Assembly (NCBI RefSeq): GCF_000708715.2
Contig: NZ_JENB01000026.1
Span: forward strand, 20,577-84,576
From: Pseudomonas putida W15Oct28
Lineage (GTDB): Bacteria; Pseudomonadota; Gammaproteobacteria; Pseudomonadales; Pseudomonadaceae
Direction: 5' to 3'
DNA length: 64,000 bases
Under the pieces are notes generated by a model, which had not been told where the DNA came from, did no database searches, and saw only the letters and a program-made list of their open reading frames with translations. A program made the position numbers and the translations under genes. Shown here one piece after another: positions 8,783 through 16,863 of the stretch (position 1 is the first letter of the stretch; each line of letters starts with the position of its first letter).

Positions 8783-10213
8783 ATGGAATATCCCAGCCTT
8801 TCCCATCACGGTGGTACTCGCGGCGTCACGGGGTCTTGCCACCAGTTATACCTCGATCCGTCCATCAGCCTGCTGATCGATTGCGGCCTTGAGCAGGGGA
8901 ACGAGGCAGCGCCAGGTGCGGAAAGTGCGGCGCTCGGCTTCGGCATACAGGGCATCCAGGCTCTGGTCGTCACCCATGTGCACCTCGATCACGTTGGCCG
9001 CATTCCTGCGCTGCTGGCTGCCGGCTACCGTGGCCCCATCCTGTGTAGCGAGCCTTCCGCCCGGCTGCTGCCGTTAGTGCTGGAGGATGCCTACAGGCTG
9101 AACATCAGCAGTGAGCCCGTGCAGGTGGCGCGGTACCTCGATTTTGTCCGCGACCTTATCGTGCCGCTGCCTTTCGAGCAGTGGCACACGTTGGTCGAGC
9201 GTCCCGGCCTTGCTTGTCGTATCCGCCTGCAGCGCGCCGGCCATCTTTTGGGTTCGGCTTACGTCGAATGCGACATGCAGCATGGGCAAGCCAATAGCCG
9301 CTATGTGTTCTCTGGCGACCTGGGCGCATGTGGCAACCCGTTGCTGCGCCCGCTGCAGCGCCCGGAGCGGGCTGATGTACTGGTGCTGGAAAGCACCTAT
9401 GGCGACCGCTTGCATGCGCATGCAGGCGACCGCAGGCAGCGTCTTGAAGATGCCATCGATCGCGCCCTGGCTGACAAGGGCACCCTCCTCATCCCGGCTT
9501 TCAGCCTGGGTCGCACCCAGGAATTGCTGTACGAGCTTGAAGGCATACTTCATCGCAAGGCTTTGTTGATTAACGGGGGCGCTGCGCCGGATGGCGACCC
9601 GCTCGACTGGTCGCAGTTGCCCATCATCCTCGACTCACCCCTAGCTCAACGCATCACCAGCGTGTACCGGGAGCTGCACGACTACTGGAATGCCGAGGCC
9701 AGGGCGCGCCTTGCAGAGGGGCGCGACCCGCTCGGCTTCAGCCAGCTGATCAGCGTGGACACCCATGCCCGGCACCAGCAGGTGGTCAACTACCTCAAGA
9801 GCACCGGGCGGCCGGCAATCGTGATTGCCGGCAATGGGATGTGCTCGGGTGGGCGCATTGTCAATTACCTCAAGGCCATGCTGGCGGATGTGCGGCATGA
9901 GGTGATGTTTGTGGGGTACCAGGCCAAGGGCACGCCAGGGGCGGTGATACAGGCCGGCGAAAGGTTTGAAGGGCTTGCGCAGGTTGCTCTGGGTGGGCAA
10001 ATGTACGAGGTGCGGGCGAAAGTGATGACGCTGTCGGGGTACTCGGCACATGCTGATCAGGCGGGCTTGCTGCAGTTCGCGCTGGGTGGCCAGGAGCAGC
10101 CAGGCAAGGTGCTGTTGGTGCATGGTGAACAGGGCGCAAAAGCCGCTTTGCAAAAAGCCTTGATGCAGCGCGCCGAGCGGGCGGGCGCAGCCCTGGAGGT
10201 CTCGATACCCTGA
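8783..10213 (+). CDS. MBL-fold/beta-CASP nuclease-like protein
   Basis: This 476-residue protein belongs to the metallo-beta-lactamase group with a beta-CASP and RNA-specificity domain (YsH1/CPSF73-like). The metal site is visible: HVHLDHVGRIP (HxHxDH) near residue 69, YVFSGDLGACGNPLL and LVLESTYGDR. The beta-CASP part shows LLIPAFSLGRTQELLYEL, VIAGNGMCSGGRIVNYL and the late histidines in GYSAHADQAG and LVHGEQGAK. Family members are RNA endo- or exonucleases; the target here is unknown. It lies between ihfB/lapA-like and the wzz leader. Confidence 0.88.
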   Translation: MEYPSLSHHGGTRGVTGSCHQLYLDPSISLLIDCGLEQGNEAAPGAESAALGFGIQGIQALVVTHVHLDHVGRIPALLAAGYRGPILCSEPSARLLPLVLEDAYRLNISSEPVQVARYLDFVRDLIVPLPFEQWHTLVERPGLACRIRLQRAGHLLGSAYVECDMQHGQANSRYVFSGDLGACGNPLLRPLQRPERADVLVLESTYGDRLHAHAGDRRQRLEDAIDRALADKGTLLIPAFSLGRTQELLYELEGILHRKALLINGGAAPDGDPLDWSQLPIILDSPLAQRITSVYRELHDYWNAEARARLAEGRDPLGFSQLISVDTHARHQQVVNYLKSTGRPAIVIAGNGMCSGGRIVNYLKAMLADVRHEVMFVGYQAKGTPGAVIQAGERFEGLAQVALGGQMYEVRAKVMTLSGYSAHADQAGLLQFALGGQEQPGKVLLVHGEQGAKAALQKALMQRAERAGAALEVSIP

Positions 10214-10262
10214 ACCCTTGGTCTGACAATGGTGTGCTGGCCGACGCAAGGCGGGAACTAAT

Positions 10263-10274
10263 GCCGGTAGCGTT
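10263..10274 (+). promoter_or_regulatory. ops-like element in the O-antigen operon leader
   Basis: GCCGGTAGCGTT matches the E. coli ops element GGCGGTAGCGTG at 10 of 12 positions, including the unbroken core GGTAGCGT. It lies 172 bases upstream of the wzz start at the head of an operon of about 18 kb, exactly where an RfaH-loading pause site would be expected. Whether this organism uses RfaH at this site cannot be told from the window. Confidence 0.5.
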
Positions 10275-10434
10275 TATCTACTGCGACTAACCCTGGCGCT
10301 GGATGTGTAAGATGTTGGCATAATGCCGCTACACTCAGGAGGGCCGCGCCTTTTCGGGTTCCATGCCGTCGCTCGTGATGTTGTGGTATGCCAGACACCG
10401 TGTACACAGTCAGACCCAAGGAAAAACACAAGAA

Positions 10435-11481
10435 ATGCGCAATGACCTTGAGCGCCGCAGTAGCGATAGTGAAGAAGTTGACCTGTTGGAGTTTCTGGAA
10501 GGGGTGTGGCGGCAAAAGCTTCTCATCTTTCTGGTAGCGCTTGTCGTCACTGCAGTTGCACTGGCTTATGCACTGTTGGCCAAGCCGGTTTACGAGGCAA
10601 AAGTATTTCTGGCGGCACCTGCGTCCAGTGATATCGCCGACCTCAACTATGGCCGTACCAACCAGACTGGGTTGGAACCTTTCACTTCGCGTAAGGTTTT
10701 TGATATCTTCGTCGAACATTTGAACGGTGAAACCCTGCGCCGTCAGTTCTTCAAAGAAGTTTACTTGCCTTCCGCAACTGCGGGGCAGGGGGCACAAGGT
10801 GCATTGTATGCCGCGTTCAATGGCTCCTTTGATGTCGTGCAACTGGCGGGTGAGCCGCCGCGTGCCTATGTAGCCTTCCGTGGGCGTGATCCTGCCGTGG
10901 CGTCACAATGGGCTGCTGCCTATGTCGAGAAAGCCAGCGCCGCCGCCAAGGCCGAGCTATTGCAGGATGCCACCCGAGAGGCCGAGGTCCGCGCCAGCGC
11001 GCTGCAGCTGGAGCTCGACAACTTGCGTGAAAACGGCCAGCGGCAACGTGAAGACAAGATTACCCGCTTGCAAGAGGCACTGCGTATTGCAAATGCCATT
11101 GGCCTGGAAAACCCGCCGCTGATAAACGGCGAGATCTCCAAGGCGCTGTCGTCAAAAATGGACGGCGAGCTGACTTACATGCGCGGCAGCAAGGCGCTGG
11201 CTGCCGAGATTGCCAATTTGCAGCAACGTAAAAGTGAAGACCCGTTCATTCCTGAACTCAGCGACTTAAAAACCAGACAGCAGTTTTACCAAGGCCTGGT
11301 TGCAGCGAAGCGTAATGTGAGTGTGTATCAGCTTGACGGCACGATAGAGCAACCGGATGTGCCGATTAAACCAAAGCGTAACTTGATCATTGCCTTGGGT
11401 GTGATTGTTGGTCTGGGCCTCGGTTGCCTGATCGCCACTCTGAGATATGCCGTGCAGAATTTGCAAAGGCGCCGGGCCTGA
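10435..11481 (+). CDS. wzz: O-antigen chain-length determinant
   Basis: Wzz sets the modal length of polymer made by Wzy. The 348-residue protein has the family layout: a short cytoplasmic N terminus (VDLLEFLEGVWRQK), a first membrane helix at about residues 30-48, a long periplasmic coiled part (ALQLELDNLRENGQRQREDK) and a second helix LIIALGVIVGLGLGCLIATL near the C terminus, preceded by the proline-rich motif PDVPIKPKRN. The ATG at 10435 is chosen because the cytoplasmic segment begins there (MRNDLERRSS) with an AAGGA about a dozen bases upstream; a longer start at 10363 adds non-family sequence. It opens the O-antigen operon, as in P. aeruginosa. Confidence 0.93.
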   Translation: MRNDLERRSSDSEEVDLLEFLEGVWRQKLLIFLVALVVTAVALAYALLAKPVYEAKVFLAAPASSDIADLNYGRTNQTGLEPFTSRKVFDIFVEHLNGETLRRQFFKEVYLPSATAGQGAQGALYAAFNGSFDVVQLAGEPPRAYVAFRGRDPAVASQWAAAYVEKASAAAKAELLQDATREAEVRASALQLELDNLRENGQRQREDKITRLQEALRIANAIGLENPPLINGEISKALSSKMDGELTYMRGSKALAAEIANLQQRKSEDPFIPELSDLKTRQQFYQGLVAAKRNVSVYQLDGTIEQPDVPIKPKRNLIIALGVIVGLGLGCLIATLRYAVQNLQRRRA

Positions 11482-11611
11482 CCCAGGAAACGAACAGCAA
11501 CGCGCACGCCACATTTAGCGCGAGACATTTGCCGTGCAAACGGTGAAACTGCAGTAATAAAGGGGGGCGGCGCGACTGGCCCCGACAAAAAATCATGCCA
11601 AAGGTTTACCG

Positions 11612-12583
11612 ATGAAGCTTGTTCAAACGAACATTCCCGATGTAGTCATAGTCGAGCCCGCCGTGTACGAGGATGATCGCGGGTGGTTCACGGAAACCTT
11701 CAATGAAACCCGCTTTCATGGCGCATTGCTTGAACTTGGCTTGAGCAAGCCCCGTGCGTTCGTCCAGGACAATCACTCGATGTCCCATCGCGGTGTGCTG
11801 CGCGGGCTGCATTTCCAGCGTGCACCGAATGCCCAGGGCAAGCTGGTCAGGGTAGTGCGTGGTGCAGCCTATGACGTGGCGGTCGATATCCGCCCTGGCT
11901 CGCCGACATTCGGGCAGTGGGTAGGGGTTGAGCTGACCGAGCGCAACAACCGCATGCTGTGGATTCCCGAAGGTTTCGCGCACGGGTTTATTGCCCTCGA
12001 GGACGAAACGCACTTCCTGTACAAAACCACGGATGTCTACAACAAGGACGCCGAAGGCAGTATCCACTGGGATGACCCTGATCTGGCGATTGACTGGCCA
12101 ATGCGCGACGGCCTCATTGTCAGCGAAAAGGACAACCAGGCCCCGTCGTTCCGGCACCACCTGAACGTCGCCGAGGAAGGGGCGCTTGCCCAGACCGAGC
12201 TGTTCAAGGTGCTGGGTGATCACCGTGGCCAGTTGGTAGCCCTGCAAGCCTTGGATAACGTACCGTTCGCCATACAGCGTGTGTATTACCTGACCGAAAC
12301 GCTGCCAGGGGTATCCCGTGGTTTCCACGCCCACAAGGCGCTCAATCAGCTGGCCATCTGCGTGTCCGGGCGTTGCCGGATGGTCATGGATGACGGCACC
12401 ACCCGCACGGACCATTGGCTGGACGCGTTCAACAAGGGCATCCTGATTCCGCCCATGGTCTGGCACGAAATGCATGATTTCAGCCCGGACTGCGTGCTGT
12501 TGGTGCTGGCCGACGCCCATTACGACGAGGCCGACTACATTCGTGACTACACCTCGTTCACGGAGCTGAAGCGCAATGCCTAG
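11612..12583 (+). CDS. fused dTDP-4-keto-6-deoxyglucose 3,5-epimerase (RmlC) and 3,4-ketoisomerase (FdtA/QdtA)
   Basis: Two cupin enzymes are joined in 323 residues. Residues 1-165 are RmlC-like: SHRGVLRGLHFQR with the catalytic histidine at 67, QGKLVRVVRGAAYDVAVDIR, WIPEGFAHGF and FLYKTTDVYNKDAEGSI. Residues about 195-323 are a sugar 3,4-ketoisomerase of the FdtA/QdtA type: FKVLGDHRGQLVALQ, RVYYLTETLPGVSRGFHAHK and PPMVWHEMHDFSPDC. Both halves act on the RmlB product. The next two genes complete a 3-acetamido-3,6-dideoxyhexose route. No separate rmlC is present, so the first half may serve rhamnose synthesis. Whether the product is Fuc3NAc or Qui3NAc cannot be read here. Confidence 0.88.
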   Translation: MKLVQTNIPDVVIVEPAVYEDDRGWFTETFNETRFHGALLELGLSKPRAFVQDNHSMSHRGVLRGLHFQRAPNAQGKLVRVVRGAAYDVAVDIRPGSPTFGQWVGVELTERNNRMLWIPEGFAHGFIALEDETHFLYKTTDVYNKDAEGSIHWDDPDLAIDWPMRDGLIVSEKDNQAPSFRHHLNVAEEGALAQTELFKVLGDHRGQLVALQALDNVPFAIQRVYYLTETLPGVSRGFHAHKALNQLAICVSGRCRMVMDDGTTRTDHWLDAFNKGILIPPMVWHEMHDFSPDCVLLVLADAHYDEADYIRDYTSFTELKRNA

Positions 12584-13046
12584 CATTCATCAACTGGCCG
12601 ATGTGAAAAGCGACGTGATCGGCGAAGGTACCCGGGTGTGGCAATTCGTAGTGATCATGAAAGGTGCGCAGATCGGGCGCAATTGCAACATCTGTGCGCA
12701 TACCCTGATTGAAGGTGATGTGGTGCTGGGTGATAACGTGACGGTCAAGTCCGGCGTTTATCTGTGGGACGGTACCCGCATTGCCGATGACGTGTTCATC
12801 GGCCCCAATGCCACCTTTACCAATGACGCAATGCCGCGCTCCAAGGTTTACCCGGAGCAATTCAACGGTATTACGCTAGAGCGTGGCGCCAGCATTGGTG
12901 CCAATGCCACCTTGCTGCCAGGCATTGTCGTTGGCGAGTACGCCATGGTGGGCGCAGGGGCAGTGGTGACCAAAGATGTCCCGCCTTATGCCGTTGTTGT
13001 AGGGAATCCAGCAAAAATTATCAGGGTGATAGACCGCAATGGTTAA
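12576..13046 (+). CDS. sugar N-acetyltransferase, left-handed beta-helix (FdtC/WbpD-like)
   Basis: This 156-residue protein consists of hexapeptide repeats (GAQIGRNCNICAHTLIEGDV, LGDNVTVKSGVYLWDG, DDVFIGPNATF, GASIGANATLLPGIVVGEYA) and ends with VVGNPAKIIRV, the usual tail of this acetyltransferase group. Given its position between a ketoisomerase and an aminotransferase, it probably acetylates the 3-amino group of a dTDP-3-amino-3,6-dideoxyhexose using acetyl-CoA. It overlaps both the upstream gene and the downstream gene by eight bases. Confidence 0.87.
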   Translation: MPSIHQLADVKSDVIGEGTRVWQFVVIMKGAQIGRNCNICAHTLIEGDVVLGDNVTVKSGVYLWDGTRIADDVFIGPNATFTNDAMPRSKVYPEQFNGITLERGASIGANATLLPGIVVGEYAMVGAGAVVTKDVPPYAVVVGNPAKIIRVIDRNG

Positions 13047-14145
13047 GTTTCTCGATCTGCAAGGTGTGAATGCGCAATACCGTCAGGCGTTGATCGATGC
13101 CTGCACCGACGTCATCGACTCGGGCTGGTACATCATGGGCGAGAAGCTCAAGCAGTTTGAAACCCAGTTCGCCAGCTACTGCGGGGTAAAGCACTGCATC
13201 GGCGTGGCGAACGGCCTGGACGCGCTGACCCTGACCTTGCGGGCCTGGAAGCTGTTGGGGCGTATTGCCGAGGGCGACGAGGTCCTGGTACCTGCCAACA
13301 CGTACATTGCAACCATCCTGGCGATTACCGAGAACAAACTGGTACCCGTGCTGGTGGAGCCTGATGAAGGCAGCTTCAACCTGGGTGCGCACAACCTGGC
13401 GCAAGCGCTGACCCCGCGTACCCGTGTAATCATGCCGGTGCACCTGTACGGCCGGCTTGCCGACATGCCGGCGATCAATGTGTTTGCCGGGCAGCATGGC
13501 CTGCTGGTGCTGGAAGATTCTGCCCAGTCGCACGGTGCCGAACTGGACGGGCGCCGGGCAGGGGCGTGGGGCGATGCCTCGGGCTTCAGCTTCTACCCAG
13601 GCAAGAACCTTGGCGCGCTGGGCGACGCCGGTGCAGTCACCACCAACGACGATGCGCTGGCCGACACCCTGAAATCGCTGCGCAACTATGGTTCGCACGT
13701 GAAGTACATGAACATGTACCAAGGGGTAAACAGCCGCCTGGACGAGCTGCAAGCCGCGCTGTTGAGCGTGAAGCTGGCGTACCTGGACAACGAAACCCGC
13801 CTGCGCCAGCAAGTTGCGCAGCAGTATCTGGCCGGCATCGACAACCCGGCCATCCAGCTGCCCGACCCAGGTGCTGCCGGCCAGCACGCCTGGCACCTGT
13901 TCGTGGTGCGCAGTGAATGCCGTGAGCAATTGCAGCAGCATCTGGCTCAACAGGGCGTGCAAACCCTGGTGCACTACCCGATACCGCCGCACCGGCAGCA
14001 GGCCTACCCGCAGTTGGCCGACCTTTCGCTTCCGCTGACCGAGCGGCTGCATGAGCAGGTATTGAGCCTGCCTATGGACCCGACCCTGACCGTGGCCTCT
14101 ATCCAGCACGTCATTGACGCCTGCAACAGCTTCTCGCGTCCTTGA
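13039..14145 (+). CDS. PLP sugar aminotransferase (DegT/DnrJ/EryC1, FdtB-like)
   Basis: This 368-residue enzyme of the sugar aminotransferase family has the PLP lysine at about residue 189 in GFSFYPGKNLGALGDAGA, the cofactor-binding LVLEDSAQSHGAELDG, and the N-terminal VPANTYIATILAI. In this setting it should aminate the 3-keto sugar made by the upstream ketoisomerase, using glutamate, to give dTDP-3-amino-3,6-dideoxyhexose. It overlaps the acetyltransferase gene by eight bases, so the three genes form one translational block. Confidence 0.9.
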   Translation: MVKFLDLQGVNAQYRQALIDACTDVIDSGWYIMGEKLKQFETQFASYCGVKHCIGVANGLDALTLTLRAWKLLGRIAEGDEVLVPANTYIATILAITENKLVPVLVEPDEGSFNLGAHNLAQALTPRTRVIMPVHLYGRLADMPAINVFAGQHGLLVLEDSAQSHGAELDGRRAGAWGDASGFSFYPGKNLGALGDAGAVTTNDDALADTLKSLRNYGSHVKYMNMYQGVNSRLDELQAALLSVKLAYLDNETRLRQQVAQQYLAGIDNPAIQLPDPGAAGQHAWHLFVVRSECREQLQQHLAQQGVQTLVHYPIPPHRQQAYPQLADLSLPLTERLHEQVLSLPMDPTLTVASIQHVIDACNSFSRP

Positions 14146-14152
14146 GTGCCGT

Positions 14153-15424
14153 ATGACCCTGATCAGAACTAGCCTGCTCAATGCGATAGCAGTTGCGGTA
14201 AAGATGGCCACCTTGCTTGGCCTGAACAAAGTGCTGGCCCTGTATGTGGGGCCAGCCGGCTACGCGGCCATCGGCCAACTGCAGAATGCGGTGACCATGT
14301 TCACCACCCTGGCCAGTGGCGCTGTCAGCACCGGCGTTACCAAGTACACGGCGGAATTCGCCGAACAGCCCGACGAGCAACGCAAGATATGGCGAACCGC
14401 CGGCACACTGTCGGTGGTGGTTTCGCTGCTGCTCGCAGTGCTGATCATGGTGCTGCGCAAGCCCCTGGCCAGCTGGTTTTTCAATGACGAATCGCTGGCG
14501 TCGGTGCTGGTCTGGTTTGCTGCCACGCTGGTGTTCTTTGCTTTCAACTCGTTATTGCTTGGCGTGCTCAACGGCAAGAAGGATGTGCCCCGCTATGTGC
14601 TGGCCAATATCCTTGGCAGCCTCATTTCGCTGGTGGTCACCTGTGCGCTGACCATCCAGCTTGGGCTGTACGGTGCGCTCGTGGCGCTGGCGGTGTATCA
14701 GTCGCTGAGCTTCGTGGCCACCCTGGTTATCTGCATGCGCACGCCCTGGTTCCACCTTGGCGACTTTTTTGGCGGGCTGGACCGTCCAGCCCTGAGACGG
14801 CTGTCGAAGTTTGCGCTGATGGCCGTGGTCACGGCCTGTTCCCTGCCGGTTTGCCACGTGTTCCTGCGGGACTACCTGGGCAATACCTTCGGTTGGGAGC
14901 AAGCGGGATACTGGGAAGCCATGTGGCGCCTGAGTTCGGCGTACCTGATGCTGATCACCACCACCCTGGCGGTGTATTACCTGCCGCGGTTGTCCGAACT
15001 GAAGGATGCCGGTGAGCTGCGCAGGGAGATTTTGCAGGGCTACAAGCTGATCCTGCCCATGACCATTGTGGCCGGGCTGGTTATCTACCTGCTGCGCGAC
15101 TTCATCATCCTGGTGCTGTTCTCCGAATCGTTCCTGCCAATGCGCGAGTTGTTCGCCTGGCAGATGGTGGGTGACAGCCTGAAGATTGCCAGCTGGCTGA
15201 TGGCCTACCTGATGCTGGGCAAGGCCTTGACGCGGCTGTACCTGGTGACGGAAATCCTCGCCACCCTGTCGCTTTATGCCTTGACGGTTTACCTCACGCA
15301 ACTCTGGGGATACGAGAAGGTCACACTCGCCTACGCCGTTAATTACCTGTTGTACGCGATCGTCATGTATTTCACGGTATTCCGGCGGTTGTCGTCGATT
15401 GTCGCTGATTCGGCACGGAGCTGA
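14153..15424 (+). CDS. wzx: O-antigen flippase
   Basis: Wzx moves undecaprenyl-linked repeat units across the inner membrane. The 423-residue protein is hydrophobic throughout, with about ten to twelve membrane helices and a WzxE-like N terminus (NAIAVAVKMATLLGLNKVLA, GPAGYAAIGQLQNAVTM). The ATG at 14153 is chosen; it follows the aminotransferase stop by seven bases and begins MTLIRTSLLNA. The gene lies within a run of glycan genes that includes one wzy candidate. Confidence 0.9.
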   Translation: MTLIRTSLLNAIAVAVKMATLLGLNKVLALYVGPAGYAAIGQLQNAVTMFTTLASGAVSTGVTKYTAEFAEQPDEQRKIWRTAGTLSVVVSLLLAVLIMVLRKPLASWFFNDESLASVLVWFAATLVFFAFNSLLLGVLNGKKDVPRYVLANILGSLISLVVTCALTIQLGLYGALVALAVYQSLSFVATLVICMRTPWFHLGDFFGGLDRPALRRLSKFALMAVVTACSLPVCHVFLRDYLGNTFGWEQAGYWEAMWRLSSAYLMLITTTLAVYYLPRLSELKDAGELRREILQGYKLILPMTIVAGLVIYLLRDFIILVLFSESFLPMRELFAWQMVGDSLKIASWLMAYLMLGKALTRLYLVTEILATLSLYALTVYLTQLWGYEKVTLAYAVNYLLYAIVMYFTVFRRLSSIVADSARS

Positions 15425-15427
15425 GCA

Positions 15428-16861
15428 ATGAAGCAAGTGGTAGAGCAGCTGCACGCCCGGATACTGAAGGCAGCACCAGGGCCGGCCTTGGCTCAGGCGC
15501 AAGTCTATGGTGCGCTGCTGTGGGCCGTGGACCTGAATATCTACGAGGCAGCGGCGCTGGAACGCCACCTGGTGGCCCAGTGCGCCAGCCTGGTCACGGT
15601 ACCGGTCGCCAGCGGCACATCGCGGGGTTGCCTTCATGTTGTCAGCGAACCCTACCTGCAAGGCGGGCACACCCGGTTGATGGAACGCCTGGCGCACATG
15701 CACGAGGGCCCTGTGGACCTGCTGGTGACGCGCAGCGCCAAACCTCAGGTACTCGAACGCCTGAATGGCTATTTTGCCCATATCGAGGTGGCGCGTGGCG
15801 ATGACCCGTGCGCCCGCTTGCAATCCATCGTCGACACCCTTGCCCAGTACGACAAGGTGGTGCTGCACATCCACCCGGACGACATCATTACCACGGTTGC
15901 CTGTGGCCTGCTGAAGCAGCAGCGTGGCGCGGCGGTGACGGTATATTTCGTCAACCACGCCGACCATGTGTTCAGTTTTGGCGCTTCAGTGGCCGATGTG
16001 TATTTCGAGATCAGCGCCTACGGGCACCACCTGGACAAGAAAAAGCACCTCACCTGCCAGAAGAGCTTCCTGGCAATCCCGATCGAAACCAGCGGCGCAA
16101 AAGTGCCGGATGCCGCGCCCGCGCATGAGCGGATCAAGGTGTTCAGTGCCGCCTCGGCTGCCAAGTACAAGCCCCATGGCGGCCTGGACATGCGCCCGTC
16201 GATCACGGCTATTCTCGACAGGTTCCCGAACGCCGAGTGCTGGATCATTGGTGCCAACCCGCTGACCAATACCTGGTGGTGGACGGTGAAACTGCGTTAC
16301 CCCACGCGCTTTTTCATCCGCCGTCACCTGCCGTACAAGGACTACCTGGCCTTTGCGGAAAAAGCCGACTTCTACCTGGACAGCTACCCTATACCCGGTG
16401 GCACCGCGTTCGCGGAGCAACTGCTCAAGGGCCGGCGCTGTGTCGGGTTGGTTGCGCCGATTCAGGGCTATTCACCCGCAGACAGCCTGAAGGTGGCCAG
16501 CGTCGACCAGTTGCTGGCCAGCATCGACCAACCGCAGCCCAGTGCACCGGTGGTCGAAGCCGTGCAACAGGTGAACTCGGTAGAGGCCGTGAAAGCGCGC
16601 TACCTGGCGTGCATCGAACGGGGCGAATACAGCGAAAACCAGCTGGCGGCCATGCTGCCGTGGTCGGGCAACCTCGATTTCATGAAACCGACAGGTAAGG
16701 TCACTAGCATGATCCCTGCGGATGTCTTCGACGCCCTGTGCCGTATGGACACAAACCTGGCGTTGCGAGCGCTGCTTTCCTACGCCTGGGTGCCGCGCAT
16801 CAAGATCCTGATCAAGGTCGCGCTGTTGCGGCTGGCCAGGTTTGCCAAAGCGCGAGGGTGA
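15428..16861 (+). CDS. putative glycosyltransferase (GT-B-like)
   Basis: This 477-residue soluble protein sits three bases after wzx. The C-terminal half resembles a GT-B donor-binding domain: IKVFSAASAAKYKPHGGLDM, FPNAECWIIGANPLTN, HLPYKDYLAFAEKADFYLDS and the loop YPIPGGTAFAEQLLKGRRC, where a glycine-rich segment is followed by the E typical of nucleotide-sugar binding. The N-terminal half carries few known motifs. The sugar and linkage are unknown. Its end overlaps the possible GTG start of wzy. Confidence 0.7.
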   Translation: MKQVVEQLHARILKAAPGPALAQAQVYGALLWAVDLNIYEAAALERHLVAQCASLVTVPVASGTSRGCLHVVSEPYLQGGHTRLMERLAHMHEGPVDLLVTRSAKPQVLERLNGYFAHIEVARGDDPCARLQSIVDTLAQYDKVVLHIHPDDIITTVACGLLKQQRGAAVTVYFVNHADHVFSFGASVADVYFEISAYGHHLDKKKHLTCQKSFLAIPIETSGAKVPDAAPAHERIKVFSAASAAKYKPHGGLDMRPSITAILDRFPNAECWIIGANPLTNTWWWTVKLRYPTRFFIRRHLPYKDYLAFAEKADFYLDSYPIPGGTAFAEQLLKGRRCVGLVAPIQGYSPADSLKVASVDQLLASIDQPQPSAPVVEAVQQVNSVEAVKARYLACIERGEYSENQLAAMLPWSGNLDFMKPTGKVTSMIPADVFDALCRMDTNLALRALLSYAWVPRIKILIKVALLRLARFAKARG

Positions 16862-16863
16862 GT

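Noticed and set aside
10258..10842. Minus-strand gene overlapping the wzz leader and start
   Set aside because: It covers the real wzz start and its translation has no recognisable features.
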